From the NCBI GenBank assembly GCA_033980235.1, contig CM067059.1:10178309-10242308 (forward strand): a stretch of 64,000 nucleotides of DNA, written 5' to 3'. This DNA is from Diadema setosum (taxonomy: Eukaryota > Echinodermata > Echinoidea > Diadematoida > Diadematidae). The first letter of the stretch is position 1, and every line of letters starts with the position of its first letter. Under the pieces are notes generated by a model that did not search any database, was not told the origin of the DNA, and worked only from the letters and a program-made list of their open reading frames with translations. Both the position numbers and the translations under genes were made by a program. Shown here piece by piece: positions 1 to 13,829 of this stretch.

Positions 1-3000
1 GAAACTTAGTACATATTATGCATGTTCTACCTGAAAGTGATTATCTTATGAATTTTAGGGTCAAGGGCCAGATGAAAATGGTAACAATTTACTATTCATT
101 TCAGAAATTCACACCAATTCTCCACACCTGTACCTTGAAAATTACTCAATCATGCCTAAATGTATGAATGGGTCAAAGTGAAGTTAAAGTCCTTAAATCC
201 CTAGATACATGCTCTCCTATTCATCCAATTAAACCTAGGTCAAGGAAGGTGAACATTCAACACATTTGTGACAAATTTGTTATTTCAATATTTTGCCAAT
301 TTTGTGAAAATGTAGTCACACATTGTCCACATGTACTATCTAGACCTATTGGGAAAATCATGCATTATGGCGGAGGCATACCAGTCGCCAAAGCGACATT
401 TCTAGTTGTTTTTGTGTCAGTTAATGAAACATATAGTGATGTTAATATGTACATTGTAGTCAGTCACAGCAGATAGGAAAAAACAAGTTTTCTGCACTCT
501 TTCATTTACTTTAGTGGTGTATGTATGCATCACCTACTTGCTTGAGTTGAGAGAAAAATCTGTGTCTTGCAGGTGGTGTAAGACAGCCAGAACTTGCAAT
601 GTTCTGTAGAAACTTGTTTTCCTATTGAGAGACACTTTCGCTGCATAAAAACCAAGGAACCTTAGTAAAAACCCACTCAATACTACTTTGGTGTACAATG
701 AACTACAATTGACTTGGAATGCACACCTTAGTCCATGGCAAACAGTGAGATGATCTTGTGGGTTTTGCAGCACAAATTGTACAATGGCCTTCTTGTTTGC
801 AGACACAAACCTGTTCACAGGTCTTGTAGAAAGAGGTGATTTAATTGTCCTACAAAAAAGAGACACATCATTCTACTGGATTGATTTCAGGTATTGACCT
901 TAACACTTTGTTTAAATTCCATTTCATTTTGGATTCCATGGTCCTTCTCAGGCAGTTCAAGTGTTCCCTGATTTCATACTCTTTTATTCTTCAATGTAAC
1001 CCTGTGTAGAGGAGATGTAAATGTAACCCTGTATAAGATAAGCGACCAATGTCAGTACACTGTGTTGGCTTGTCCTGCCGGATCTGATATGCAACCTATG
1101 AAACAATGAAGGTACAATTTCTATAAAAACATGCTTAAAATCCGCACTGCATTCAGTCAGTTTGTCTGATCAAATCCACTGAGCACCACTTAACTGTATC
1201 AATAATGGGTGTGAGAAACGAGTAGTGGAGAAATTTCTTGATTGCTACAATGTAAGCCTTAATTATGCTAATATTCTGCATTGTGTTATGCAAGATCCCA
1301 GTGAGTCATCTTTGTAGACTCATTAGTGTGGTCAATATGCTGTTTGGACTGCAAAGTACTATGTAGTGCCTGACCAACTCTCAAATTGGTTAGTTAGGAA
1401 CAGACCTGTCTAAACATTCACCAAGTCATGATTATGATTTTAATCTAATCAATCATATTATGATTGTCTGTGTACTTTACTGTATTAGTTTTGTTATTAT
1501 CATTTGCATTAATGATAATTATAATAATCATTGCTAATTTTTGGTGGCACATTTCCTCACTTCTGCAATCATTACCAAGAGCTACAATTTTCTTGTCATC
1601 CGTATCATTCTCGTCAGAGCTGCTGTTCCATATCATTGTCTCTTCCATCCATTTTGTATTGATAACGTGGATATGAGTTAACCTGAGAAAGATTTGTTAA
1701 CCACTTTCAGTTTGTATCACTAAGAAACTTAAACACTCTTCTCCCAGTGAAATGCATTTTAGTGCATAATCTTAGACTTTTCAGGGTCTTGTGAATTTAA
1801 GTTTCTGTATGCCCCAAATATTATAATGTTCCCCTCTGTTTACCCATCTTCAAACAAAATGTGTAAATCTCCACTACGTTGACATAATATATTTAAAATG
1901 TCCAAACTGCCATATGGTCAAAATTGCATCCCATGCCAAGCTGGCAGAACGTATAATTCTTTACAAGATATCAGGCGATATGATATTGACATAAAGTAGT
2001 GCTGTGTGTTTGCAGAGTATGGCCTGTCAGAGTCCAGTCCACGTTTAAAAAAAAAAAAAAGCATGGAAATAAAGGCACAGAACGTGGCTATTTGTAAAGG
2101 CCGGAGTGTGGGGGGAAAATGTCAGCAGGGAATTTTCTCTCTCTGCTAGTTTATTGAGCTCTGCTTACCTGAGCAACTCTGGGAGTGATATATTATTAGA
2201 GAGGACAAAAAGAGAAAGAGAGATTGCTTGCTGTGTGAATAATGGGAATTGAAACCATATGGTCATTACAGTGGGGAACAAATCGGCATAAATTTATTTT
2301 TTAAAAATGAATGGATCTATGTGTATTAAAGCCAAACAACAACCCCACATTGTCATCATAGACAAATGGGTGAGTGTTTTTGCCAGTAGATATTAAGGCA
2401 ATGTTTACAAAATTTATCTGACCACATTTTTCTCTGCACCCTAAGTAAAGGAAAGATTTATTTGTATGGATATATTTAAACTTTGATGCCTTGTACTAGT
2501 GGCCTATTAGTGATTGTACTATATTCTATGCATATATTTGGAATTGATCTGACAGATGTTCTGGGTCACTAGAAAATTGAATATCAATTCTATATCAACA
2601 TTTTGTGACTGCAAAAGTAGTAAGTTACTTGCTCTCCTTGATAATGTGTGACTTTTGGCCTGACTATGTAACACCATGACCTGACAAGACACCACAGCTG
2701 TTAGTGGAGCTTTTTAAAAAAAAAAATAATAAATATATGATAGTAATGTATATTTCATCTCTATAGTGCCTTAAAAGCTAAATTTTGCTTATTTTTCCTA
2801 GGAATTATCAGTCATATTCACTAGTGTGACTGTGACTATGCTCTATAGCTGCCAAGGCAAGCTTCATCAAATTGATACTTGAAAGAATGACTCTGCCATT
2901 TTTGCGTCCAATACAATTTACATATTGTGGTCTCTGCAGTATAGCATTATAGTTTATAACAGTGCAGTTCTTTTTGCAAAGTTTTGTTTTGAGGGGAAGT

Positions 3001-4809
3001 CCAATAATTGCAAATTTGAGCTGCATATGGTATTGATGCTTTCCTCACAAAGGGAGAGATAGCATAAATATCCCAGCCCAGCTCCATTGCCTGATTCCCG
3101 ATATCCGTACAGTAATTGACTAATTGTCCCTGTCCTCTTCGAGTAGTGGACAGAAAGCTGCCTGTCGGCTTCATCGATCAACGTGTCGTCAGCAGAATCT
3201 CTACTTTTGAGTCAGGCAGACCAGATGATGGAGTCGGTTGTTGGCGTCTTTGAAATCATTTGAGGTTCTTAACAACAAGTTCATATGATTTATTTGATAT
3301 TTGCTGCTTTAAAACAGACTTTTTCTTTATCTTTTCATTTTAAGTGCCCTCTCAATTTTGCAGCAATTGCAACATTTTTGAGTCAGTTATCTGATAATCA
3401 TCTTAATTTCAAATGTGGGATATCAAGGGTATTATTAAATAAGTTGGATGTATGAATATCATGCCATTTGAGACTATGGATTTCTATGGATGAGTGGCAG
3501 CTTGGCAAATAAACAAACCCATTACCTTCTTCATAATAGCATGCAATTTACGGCTCCGTCAATTTTGTCCTTCTGATGGCTGCTTTGTTTGTGTATTTAC
3601 TATTATTCCTGACTAGCAAACTGGCATTGTATTGTGTGTTTTCCAGTGCATTGCTTTAGATTAACTACACCCTGAAAAAGGAAACAGATGAGCAGACAGC
3701 CATAATAATTAACTGTTGAGTTTGTAGCAGCATTGGTTGTCTAAAAACTTATTTATGGGTAGATTTGCTATCAATATTTTACTCAAGGGGTATTTCAGCA
3801 TGTTAAATCTAAATACACTGATTAAAAAGATAGACATGAAACACATAGGCCTATATAAGTGTTTTGTTTTGTTTATGTTTTGTGATTCTAGTCAAAGTCT
3901 GTTATCCTTTTGCAAGGATTACTATACCATCATCCAGAGCATACAATAACATGACTACAGAGTAAAAAGTCATGTTAGAGGAGTAATGAAAACTTCGTGC
4001 ACTGTCTGTTCTATGCTAATGGATGTAGGACAAGAGATATTTTTAGTTGCCATTCTGCAATAACTTGTGGAACTGAGTATATTGAGCATTGAGGAAATAT
4101 AAAGCATTTAGATACACTATGTTTGAAAGGAGATGATTGGTGATGTATTCACCGGTCCAAAACCTCTGGCAAACTCTGTTAAACTACAGTAGTACTGAAT
4201 GGATTTGCAAACTGTGTGCCGTATCCATTCAAGCACAAACAGCACGGTTGACCAGAAAGAAATGCTCCTGGATTGAGTATACATGCACATGTATGGTATC
4301 ATATACATATTGTATACAACTGTACTTCTCATCTCCCAGAAGAAGTATTCATTGTAACTGTCATAACTGAAGTGTGTAATCAGGTGAACTTTATATTCCA
4401 TCTCACTTTCAGTGATATCACATCAACATACAATATAATAATATTAATGAAGCCTGAAGCATATAATGAAAACAATTCCCTGGATGTTCAAAAGCTATGC
4501 ATATTTGATAAAGAGATTCTGCTGAAGTGTCTACAGGAGGGACAGTGACCGCAGATTAGAATGCACACAACTCGATATCGCTCTTCAATAGATCTCAGGG
4601 GTTATACTCATCAAATTTGTGCGAGATATAAAGGGCCCGTTACAGGGGTGTGCAAAATTATGGCGAGCGTCTTGTGGGCAATTTGAATTGATTTTAAGGA
4701 GACCCAACTCGCGCGTGCATGCACGAATCCTATGCATTTTGTAGGAAGTTGAATTATTCATGTCTGGTAGCTTACTGTGTAACAGTCTTTGGCCTTTCCT
4801 GGGAAAGAA

Positions 4810-4831
4810 AACACACACACACACACACACA
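4810..4831 (+). repeat. AC dinucleotide microsatellite
   Basis: Eleven AC units, followed by a short AG tract. Confidence 0.9.
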
Positions 4832-5948
4832 GAGAGAGGAGATGATAAAAGTGAGTCAGAACAAGTGGAATGTCCTCATCTTCTGACTTCAAAACTTTCT
4901 TCAGGATATTTTCATGTAGCATGCATTTTAAGAAGTGATGTACATAATTATACTGTGCAAGGTAAAGAATAGCTCAATATTTTTTTTCATGCCATGGCAT
5001 TTGCAAAAAGGGGGGGGGGAGTCAAGGGCCAGACATAAAGAATGAATATGTACTTCCAAGAGTGATAGCAAAAGCTGTAGGGCTGTTGCAAAACACTAAA
5101 CAGTATTCAGGTTAAAAGCTCTGTCCCTGTTTACACTCAAACATGATATGTGTAGCTGGAATTCATAATATGTATGTTTGCAGGCAGGATTTCATTTGCT
5201 TTCAGAATAAAGATATATGTACATGTTTTCACATAAAAACAGCCTTGATAAGGTCAGACTGCCAGTTAGGAATCATGCAGTGTTTGTTAATCTGGCTCAC
5301 AGTTACACATATGCACACCATTTGGCTTGAAAAAATAATAATCTGAAGCAGCCACCTTAGATGTCTGGTTTCTCCACTCTCAGAATTTATCAAACTGCCT
5401 TTTCTGTCTGGAAAGTTACATGTAATATTTCCTAACAGTATTATAAAAAAAAATTAAACTGTGTGATTTTTAATAGGACTACATTTATGTGTCCTGTTTA
5501 TTGTAAAGTTTATGGTGTTGCACTTGACTGTAAGTCAACTTATGGTATCAGAGTTATGTGTCTTTTATAGAGCCTATTTGATATATACGCATAGGATATG
5601 CTCAGACTGTGTATTTTCAGGAAATAGTTTTAATTTTTATTCTAATTTTTAACCAAACCAGAGGATAGAGAATAGCTGGCGGTATATGTACATACAACTG
5701 TAATACATTAGAAAAAATATAATCCCAACAGAATAGGATAGAACACATCACAAGTACAAATAGAAAAGTATGTGTGAAGAAAGTGTATTGTTATTTTGTT
5801 GTTGTGGTGACAATGATGACCTAGAAAGTAAAAGGGTGTAGTGCATACTTGCTTGGTCGTGATCCATGGCATATGACATGGGTTCTTGTATAATTTGTGA
5901 GTCATTTTTAGAGTCCAGGTTTTACACAAAGAATCGTAGTATACCACC

Positions 5949-6014
5949 TTAATCCGTTGAGGATGGACTGATTTTGCTACAACACACATTTCCCACAGAC
6001 AACTGCCCAAGTAT
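5949..6014 (-). repeat. CCGTTGAGGAT-type short repeat, copy 1
   Basis: The sequence from ttaatccgttgaggatgg to aactgcccaagt shares the words gcaaaatcagt, aatgtgtgtt and gggca with 39828-39930 when reverse-complemented. Confidence 0.4.
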
Positions 6015-9000
6015 TCGGTCAGCAACCTTGAATTAAAAATGAGAAAATAAATGTCCAAGAGGCACTCTAGTAGCTGATACAGTACGTGATGGGTCCCATG
6101 TATGCATTCTAGGCGATTGTACTTTACATCGAGTTCAAGGGTGGTACAGTATAATGCAATCTCTCTCAGCAGCATTCAGCTACTATAGTCCAGTGATATC
6201 ACTTCGATGAAAGCCCATTCATACAACTAGCCTTGCCGTGAGAATTTTAAATGAGTAAAATGATTTCATAGGCACTGTACAATACTTGCAACCAAGCACG
6301 GTTCAAGATAGTAGAATGTGTTTTCTACAGCACTGATGCTGATACTCCAAATGCAAATGAAATGCTAAGAAGCTGCATCAGAACGTGGGGGATTGTAGAT
6401 ATGATGTACATGTATTCCACCCAAATCTCATTTTGCACCTTCTGCAAACTGACATACATGTACTTACCATCCGTTCTGATTAAAACTGAACTGTTCAGAT
6501 TTCTGAGGTTTTGGGACCATTTAAAAAAAAAAAACTGATCTTGAACATTCTGATTTTTTGAAAATTTACATACCTGTAATCAGATTTTCTTTAGTAGAAC
6601 AGTCATTTGTTGTATCGTAAATGCTAACCAAGACCATATTCTGTCTTATCCAGATGGGTGCTTGTATGAAAATCACTCATACAATGTACAGTGTAGTCTA
6701 CACAGGTTTTATATTTTAGGGAAAGTTGTCACTATTTAAAATAAGGCGCACATTGCATCACAGAGCATCTAGAGCCCCAGATCTTCCAGGGCCCTAAAGC
6801 GAGCCCTGGACCCGGACCAAAGAACATGTGCACATTTTTTTCCCCCCTCTCAAAAAAGCGTTTAGATATCTGATTTTCAAATGTTGGCAAGTATGAAATA
6901 CTTAATGTTATTAAGTTGTCCTATGTATCACATTAGTACATACATGTGTACATGCATGTACTTTTCGTGAAATGGTACCCCTCTAAAAATCCTCCATATA
7001 TTGTGAAAAGCATTTCAAGGTGCTACAAGATTTATTTTGTTTGAATATGCCTTGTCACTTAAGGAAGAAAAAGATTGTTCAAATTCAATCATTTACCCAG
7101 GTTTACTAGAAATGTGAAGTACATTCATCTATCAAGAACTTCAGAAACTGCATTCAGAAGTGTGCTGCTTCATCTGCTCAGGAGAAGTGATAAATATGAT
7201 ACTCCAATAAGTCTCATTTTGATATACAGAAATATTATCTATTTGCTAGTCGTGGTATTTTTAATGGTGTGTGAGCACAATGCCTTGTGGCATGAGCAAT
7301 TACCTAGCTGGGCAAGTGGCAATATACATTGTAATCCCATTTCACACACCTGCCAGAACATTAAAATTTTGCTTTGATGCCCGTGGCGATCAGTCATAAA
7401 TGTAGATTATCTTATCACCAAGCAGTGGATATTGGAACCATATTCATGTCCATGTCAAAGCAGGTAGAAACTAATGATTTCCCTGTCTGATTGAATTGGC
7501 ACTTAAGTAATTTATTGCGCTGGCAGTAATGGTGCTATGTACAGAGGTTCCTTTCGTTGACTTGACTTGAGTTGAGTGCGACGTGTCGTACCGAACGATG
7601 CATCTATTTGTCGTGGGTGGGTTGAATGACTCTGAGATGTTCTGCAAATATCTACACCCACATTATCCAGCATTGTTGCATTCATGCTCCGTAACAGGTT
7701 TGGATGGGTATACTCCAATATAGATAGATCTACATAAAAAGTCTTGCATATGTTGTCCAAAACAAGTGACTCAGTCAATAGCAATTACTTTGATTGTATC
7801 ACTTTTATATGAATTTGTCTATAAAGGGATTTGATGATTCTATAAAGGGATTCGATGATACTATTTTTTCATTTGCCCTTTCGAATAAATTACTGTTGAA
7901 GTGCCCTCTATTACCTTTTGAAATATTTATATGTGTTATCATTAATGCAGACCTGTGGATTTAAGAAATACTCAGCTACATAATTGTTCTATGGAACAAA
8001 CAAGGATTTAACAATCCAGCAGATGTGACTTTCTGATGAATTAAAAAATTTGCTGCTGTGACTTTATACAATTATATGGTTAAATGATAAGTGTATGAAG
8101 AAATTGAGAGTTTCTGAAAAAATGAAAGTATGCTAATGTGCAAAGGATTTCATGCTGGATGGTCCTGAATTATTGCTGAGTCACATACAAATTATAGATT
8201 TTATGAAGTATTATGTGGAGTTTTACTCCAAGAGGATTGTACCTGAATTTGACAATGTAAATTGATATCGAACTGTGAGCATGGTTCTGTATTCTCTTGT
8301 GTGGTCTGTGATGTGTTCCTTGTTGCTGTTGGGGGCGTACTAGATGTAAGAGAAGTCAAGTGTACGACGTATGTAGGTGTCTGAGCATCACCTTGACTCC
8401 AAACCGCACGGTGTGAAAATTATTTGTCTGAGGTGTTGATCACTGTAGTACAGTGGAGCAAAACGGAGATGAAGTTTATTCACCACAACGCCCTTTTCTT
8501 TGGCAAAAAATAAAAGAAAGAAAAATGGTGCAGTCATTACCGGCCATGAATAAAGTGAAGTAAAGCAGTTAAAAAGAAAAGGCCAGTTGTATATTGTGGA
8601 ACATGGTTTACAGTATTTCTCATCCACAGTATAAGGTCTCTTTGTTTTTCATGGCATGCACTTACTGCATTTACATGTGTATGACATCATTTACAAAGGT
8701 AATTGTGAATTAAGCAAGGCAAGGTAGAGTGTAGTACTGAACACTAAAAAGCTTAAATGGTTTATCCCATTGAGCAAAGCAGCAGACTAATGAAATGTTG
8801 AATGAAATTAGACTTATATATATGTACCAAGAAAATTAGATCTACAAGTACCTACATAGTGCAGTTTCAATGTCAGTTTAGTCTCCGTATTTGGCATCCC
8901 AAGGAAAACAACCTAGCCATTTAGGTCATATGACTCAACATGTTATGTCTACAACTAAATCACAGTAGTTTGTGTGCTGTCTATTTGTTGTTGTTTTACT

Positions 9001-9716
9001 TTTGTGTGCTTTGCATGAAAGAATCCCAAACTTCTGATTTAGAGGACTGATAATCATAAGTCATGTCTCATTTATAATCTTGAGTACAGTCACTCATTTT
9101 TTTTTCTGTTTTTATTAAAAACTGAAACATTTACCATGAAACAAAATACATATCATACATATGAAAGTACATGTATAATGCTCAATGGAGCATAAATAAC
9201 ACACAAGACAACGCAATACAATACAACACAACGCAAGGAAAATGTCTCCCTGCATATGCAGTGGAGTCCCACCATAACAAGAGCCAAATCACTCATTTGG
9301 GAAATTGAGAATTCGGTGCCATTTTTTTTTTTTTTAACACAAGGTAAATGATGTATTGAGTGTGATCCAAACAGCATAGCAATTGCATAGCCAAGATTGC
9401 TTATTCCATGTATGTACCTATCAAACATTGATGGACAATGTAGTTTCGATAACAAATTTGTGTGAATTGCCATGAACTGCATAAAACACTCACAAGTGTC
9501 AGCCAGCAGCAACCAGCATGTAGAGCAATCTGCCAGAGCAGAATATAAAAGTTTTATGATGAACTTGTTCTGGAACTCATTTGATAATTGTAAAACCAGA
9601 AACATTTGTAACATGAAACTTTTGCGAAGTGGCACTGGCATTCAATGCATTGTGTAGACAAACACTTTCACCATGTATTGTGGCTCCTCATATAAATTTG
9701 TGGTATTACAGTACCA

Positions 9717-9789
9717 GGGCCCTTTTTTATCAAAAGACTTATGATAAAAATCAACTTTGTAATTTTTAACTCTTCATAAAACAGGGCCC
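9717..9789. repeat. 73-bp GGGCCC-ended mini inverted repeat
   Basis: The left end GGGCCCTTTTTTATCA faces the right end TTCATAAAACAGGGCCC. Its ends resemble the larger MITE at 45320-45461, so it is probably a deleted relative. Confidence 0.55.
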
Positions 9790-9833
9790 AGGATACTATT
9801 CCAGTGTCTACATTTCATATGTTTGATTTCTGC

Positions 9834-9866
9834 TCTTCTTCTTCTTCTTCTTCTTCTTCTTCTTCT
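9834..9866 (+). repeat. TTC trinucleotide microsatellite
   Basis: About 11 TTC units. They produce a false poly-lysine reading frame on the minus strand. Confidence 0.9.
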
Positions 9867-10251
9867 TTTTTGGCCGTTGAATTGTTGTTGAGGTGTTGAA
9901 GCGCAAAGATATGTCAGGAATGATACACACTACACAGGAAATGTGTATTATTGCTGTTATAAAAGTGTTGATCTCCCCACATATTTGATGAAAGCCACAA
10001 TCTATGCCACTACTTTGACCAGCTAGCAATCAATCAATACATTCGCTGGAGGCATTTCACAGGTCCCACATGTCGTACAGGAAGTTCATTTTGCATGCAT
10101 GGCCAGCATAGGCGAGAGTCCCGACACCATGTTGAAAAGCCAGGAACGGTTTATCTTGTGCTTTCACATGGTCAAGAGGAATTTCAGCCTGAATCCAAAA
10201 GTTCTTGACCAGGTGCTATGAGGAAGTAAGAAGTAAAGAAATATTGACAAA

Positions 10252-10657
10252 TTAGTAAATTCCTTTCCATAGTTTGGTCAAAATAGAGTGTACAGCAGGA
10301 GAAATCGCTTTGCAATCTAACAGGTGTTTCAAAGCAAAAATGCACAATCATTCATATCCCTTTAGTACTGTTCTAAGTCAACCATGTAAATGAATATTGC
10401 AGAGACATCCCTATAGTAAATTAGTAAAATAGTAATAGGAAAAATAGTAAAATGATGATAATAATAGTGATATTTAATACCAGGTAAGAGTAATATGTTA
10501 CATTAGTAAACTCCTATCCACTGTTATTTTAAGTAATAGAGTGTAGGAGAAGTTACTTTGCAATCTAGAGATTTACAGGTGTTTCAAGACAAAATGCAAA
10601 TATTGTTCATATCCCTTGCTTGTCTAAGTCAACCCTGTGAATGAATATTGCAGAGAC
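10252..10657 (+). repeat. Diverged direct duplication, two copies of about 155 bp
   Basis: Copies at about 10252-10406 and 10501-10657 share ordered blocks (tagagtgta, tttgcaatcta, caggtgtttcaa, ctaagtcaacc, gaatattgcagagac). They are separated by about 95 bp of AT-rich sequence. Confidence 0.7.
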
Positions 10658-12725
10658 GATGAACTGTCCAATAAAATACTAGGATCCCTCCTTGAGCAAC
10701 ATCAGGGTCACTTGATCAAGGTTGCTGTGACTTTCGACAGATTTGTTACCTTGGTATCACTGATCTCGTTCAAAGCAACCTTCTCTTTGAAGCGAAATAC
10801 TCATGTGAGTTGCATGTAAGGTAAATTAAAAAAAAAAAGACTGTCGACAGAGACAAATGGACATACAATAACTTGTGATAGATGAATGAATCTTAAGGGA
10901 AACATCAGTCTATCAAACTGATGTATGTGTTGCTAATTATACACAGTTTTTAAGAGCGTCAGCCCAGCCGTATGACGTGCTGTGTCTGTCAACCAAAGCA
11001 TTTACGACCTGCCCCAGAAAAGGCGGGAGTGCGTATGTATTGTGCATTCATGCTGATGAAGTGATGACTCTGGGCGTTAATTGTTGGACGTGGAAAATTT
11101 TCCCCATGTGACATTCTAGTCACATAGACAGTTGGACATGAAGTGCGGTTTCCCGGCAGATGAGCCGTCTTGCGCAGGTATTATTTGCTCAGCAATAAAT
11201 GCATTCGCACATGAGATAAGAAAGGGTGCAAAGTCTAATAACAGCATAAACGGGCTACCTACCGCGAGAGGTGAACGTACAGACTTTTATGAGGTGAATG
11301 TACAGACTGTATGAACGAGAAATATTTTGAAAACAATAATATTTGCCCATACCTTTCAACTGTCATCTCACAAAAAAAATCTGATGCAGTATGCCAAAGC
11401 CACCTCTGCATCATTTGCTGTTGATAGCATGTATGAAGTGTAGGTAATAAAGTTTGTTGCTGACAATATGCTCATTTTGGTTTTAAAGTCTTAAATTGTC
11501 CTGTAAATTGTGCTGTGACTAGATATTTGTAGTTGAGCTAAATTTATGATCCTATATCTCAAAGTTACTCCCATGCAATGTGTCTGACAAATATTTAAAA
11601 AAAAAAATCACTAATGCATCTCCTATCAGTATCTACACTGTGCAATTTCATCTAAAGAAGTTCTGAAACTGCCTTCAGATAGTCCGTATGGGACTCTGCA
11701 TCACAAACCCATTAAAGAAATTAGTTGAGTTTGATATCAGTGGGCCTGAAAAACTGAGTGTCCATTTTGTGTCAACTCACCTAATTTTGGGTTTGGATGT
11801 TTCCTGCAGAAGTTAAACTCTCGCTTAATTGCTGATAATGCCTTTGCACTGGGTCGATTTCGGCGAGTTTGATTTCAACTTCACAAAGGGGCGCGAGTTT
11901 TGGTACAAAATTCATTTACCTCTCCGAATATATGTTGTAGTTTTGTTTTCTTTTCTCATAGATAGCATTCCTGCATACATGCTTGGTTTCTGTAAATAAT
12001 TTGATGCATTAGGAATATGTGATTTGTTTTGTAGTGCCCCCATCAGGTTTTGAAATGAGAAACAGAAATGCATGTTCTTCCATTTTTTTTTCTTTAATGA
12101 GTGCTTTTAGAATCAATTACCTAGGCTTCATGATAAAATAAATTTTAAGAAATGTATCAGACTTGGCAATGATGATTTAAGAAGTTATTCAGCTAGCCCT
12201 GATGTAATCAAGGCAGCTCATTAGCCAGTACCTGGAATGAATCTGACTGACCATTATTGTTACATGCCACACAACCAGAAATCCCTCGAGTCTGAAATTG
12301 TCATTTAGCTTGCTGTTCAATTTAGTTGACTGCTTTAATTTGCAGGTGTGTTATGTAATTGAAAATACCTCGAAATTCAAGTTTGCATGGCAGAGTTGCA
12401 TTTATGCAAGTAGGAGGTTTAACTAATGTATGCCTTGTAGTTGGTGCATGAAGTCATTTACTGTAATTCAGTGCGAGATAACATTTCCAGAGTTTGTAAG
12501 TTAGTCCCTGTCAAGATGACTGGAAAATTATGAGTTGAATTGCATATATTGAAACATATTGAAAGCTACAGGTAAATGCCACACTGCACTCATGGGAGTT
12601 GGCTATATATATATAATATACATGTAGATGTTGGTAAATTTTATGGTAACCTCTTTCTTTTGTCTGCAAAATTATATGTTACTTGTTTACATTTGAACAT
12701 TAGTTACATTCTGATGATGATCTTT

Positions 12726-12890
12726 AACCTTGGGGATAAGCTCTTTGGGCGTCAACTGTCGTATGGTCGATTTTATTTCAAAATCAGTCATTTCATCAAC
12801 GAAAAGGCTATTTCGTCAGAAACATGACTGATTTCATAATGAAATCCACCGTGCGACACTTGGCGCCCCATAGAGCTTATCCTCGAAGTT
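12726..12890. repeat. Imperfect palindrome of about 165 bp (foldback element)
   Basis: The left arm, starting aaccttggggataagctct, pairs over about 65 nt with the right arm ending agagcttatcctcgaagtt. The central loop contains aacgaaaaggctatttcg. The right arm holds GTGCGACACTTGG, also found in the element at 46169-46673. Confidence 0.75.
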
Positions 12891-12971
12891 AGCTTGTCCT
12901 TGAAGTCAAGGATCTGAATGTAACTATTGTAGCAGTGACTAACGTTTTTGACATATAGTTGTACGTTGGCA

Positions 12972-13829
12972 TGTCTTCATCAGCCCGAAGTTCAAACTAG
13001 CGGGACATTTTGCGGTCTTAGAAAATAGCCCGATACAGCGAATGTGCGTCTTCATCAGCTCGAACAGCCTGCTTCGGGAAATTAGTCCGAAAATTGACGC
13101 ATGCGCACTTTGCAATATTACTCTGCCTGGCTCGCGGTTCGAAAGTGGATTTCCCCGCTCAAAATCTCCTATATCACCGTATGTACGATTCTACAACCAG
13201 GGAGGTGAGCAGTACAGCAAATTCTCTCCAAAGGGATATTAATAACGCTACTCTTTCTTCTGTCCAGTGAGGCATCTTATATGAAATTAACGAATTGCAA
13301 TGTTTAAACAAATCCAAAATGCACACAATCTGCAAGAATCTTCAGCTAAGGTATGAATAGAGTGGACCAGAAGAAGAAGTTTACACACACAAAAAAAAAA
13401 ACCCAGCTAGCATGCACGGCACTGAGGTTTAATAGGGAGGTGAGAGAAATAACCTCCCTGGTTTTAAAGATGACAACAACAGTAGGCCTATAGTACACAC
13501 ATGTGATCCTTGAATACACCGTGCGTGTAATGTACTATACACAATCACTAGCTGCTTGTAAATGCGCTTTCCATTGCCAGCTGGCTAACCAGAAGCGTGG
13601 AGGGATCGAGAAAATTTCGGGCTGATGGAGACGCACCCAAGATAGCGCGCTATTTCACGAATTAGCGCTCTAGTTGACGAACTAGACCAAGATTTTGGGG
13701 GAAATTTTCCCGATCAAATAGCGCGCTATCTGCATCTTCACTACACAGATAGCGCGCTATTTTGACATCGGACTAGTTTGGTAACCGCAAGATAGCGCGC
13801 TATCTTGAAACTTCGGGCTGATGAAGACA
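12972..13829. mobile_element. Composite inverted-repeat element with ATAGCGCGCTAT palindromes
   Basis: A 21-bp perfect inverted repeat (TGTCTTCATCAGCCCGAAGTT) bounds 858 bp. A variant of the same end occurs inside on both sides (13043-13064 and 13617-13638, inverted), so ends are nested. The right portion has four copies of ATAGCGCGCTAT. No transposase was seen. CpG content is much higher than in surrounding intron sequence. Confidence 0.75.
13195..13463. repeat. Short element with AACCAGGGAGGT inverted ends, inside the composite element
   Basis: AACCAGGGAGGT at the left is matched by ACCTCCCTGGTT at the right. A third, internal AGGGAGGTGAG lies at about 13434. It encodes nothing recognisable. 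Confidence 0.5.

Noticed and set aside
5708..6175. 155-codon minus-strand open frame
   Set aside because: No recognisable motif, AT-rich codons, and it overlaps a short dispersed repeat.
9153..9641. 162-codon minus-strand open frame
   Set aside because: It includes poly-K from a poly-T run and low-complexity CAAAT-type repeats; no family resemblance.
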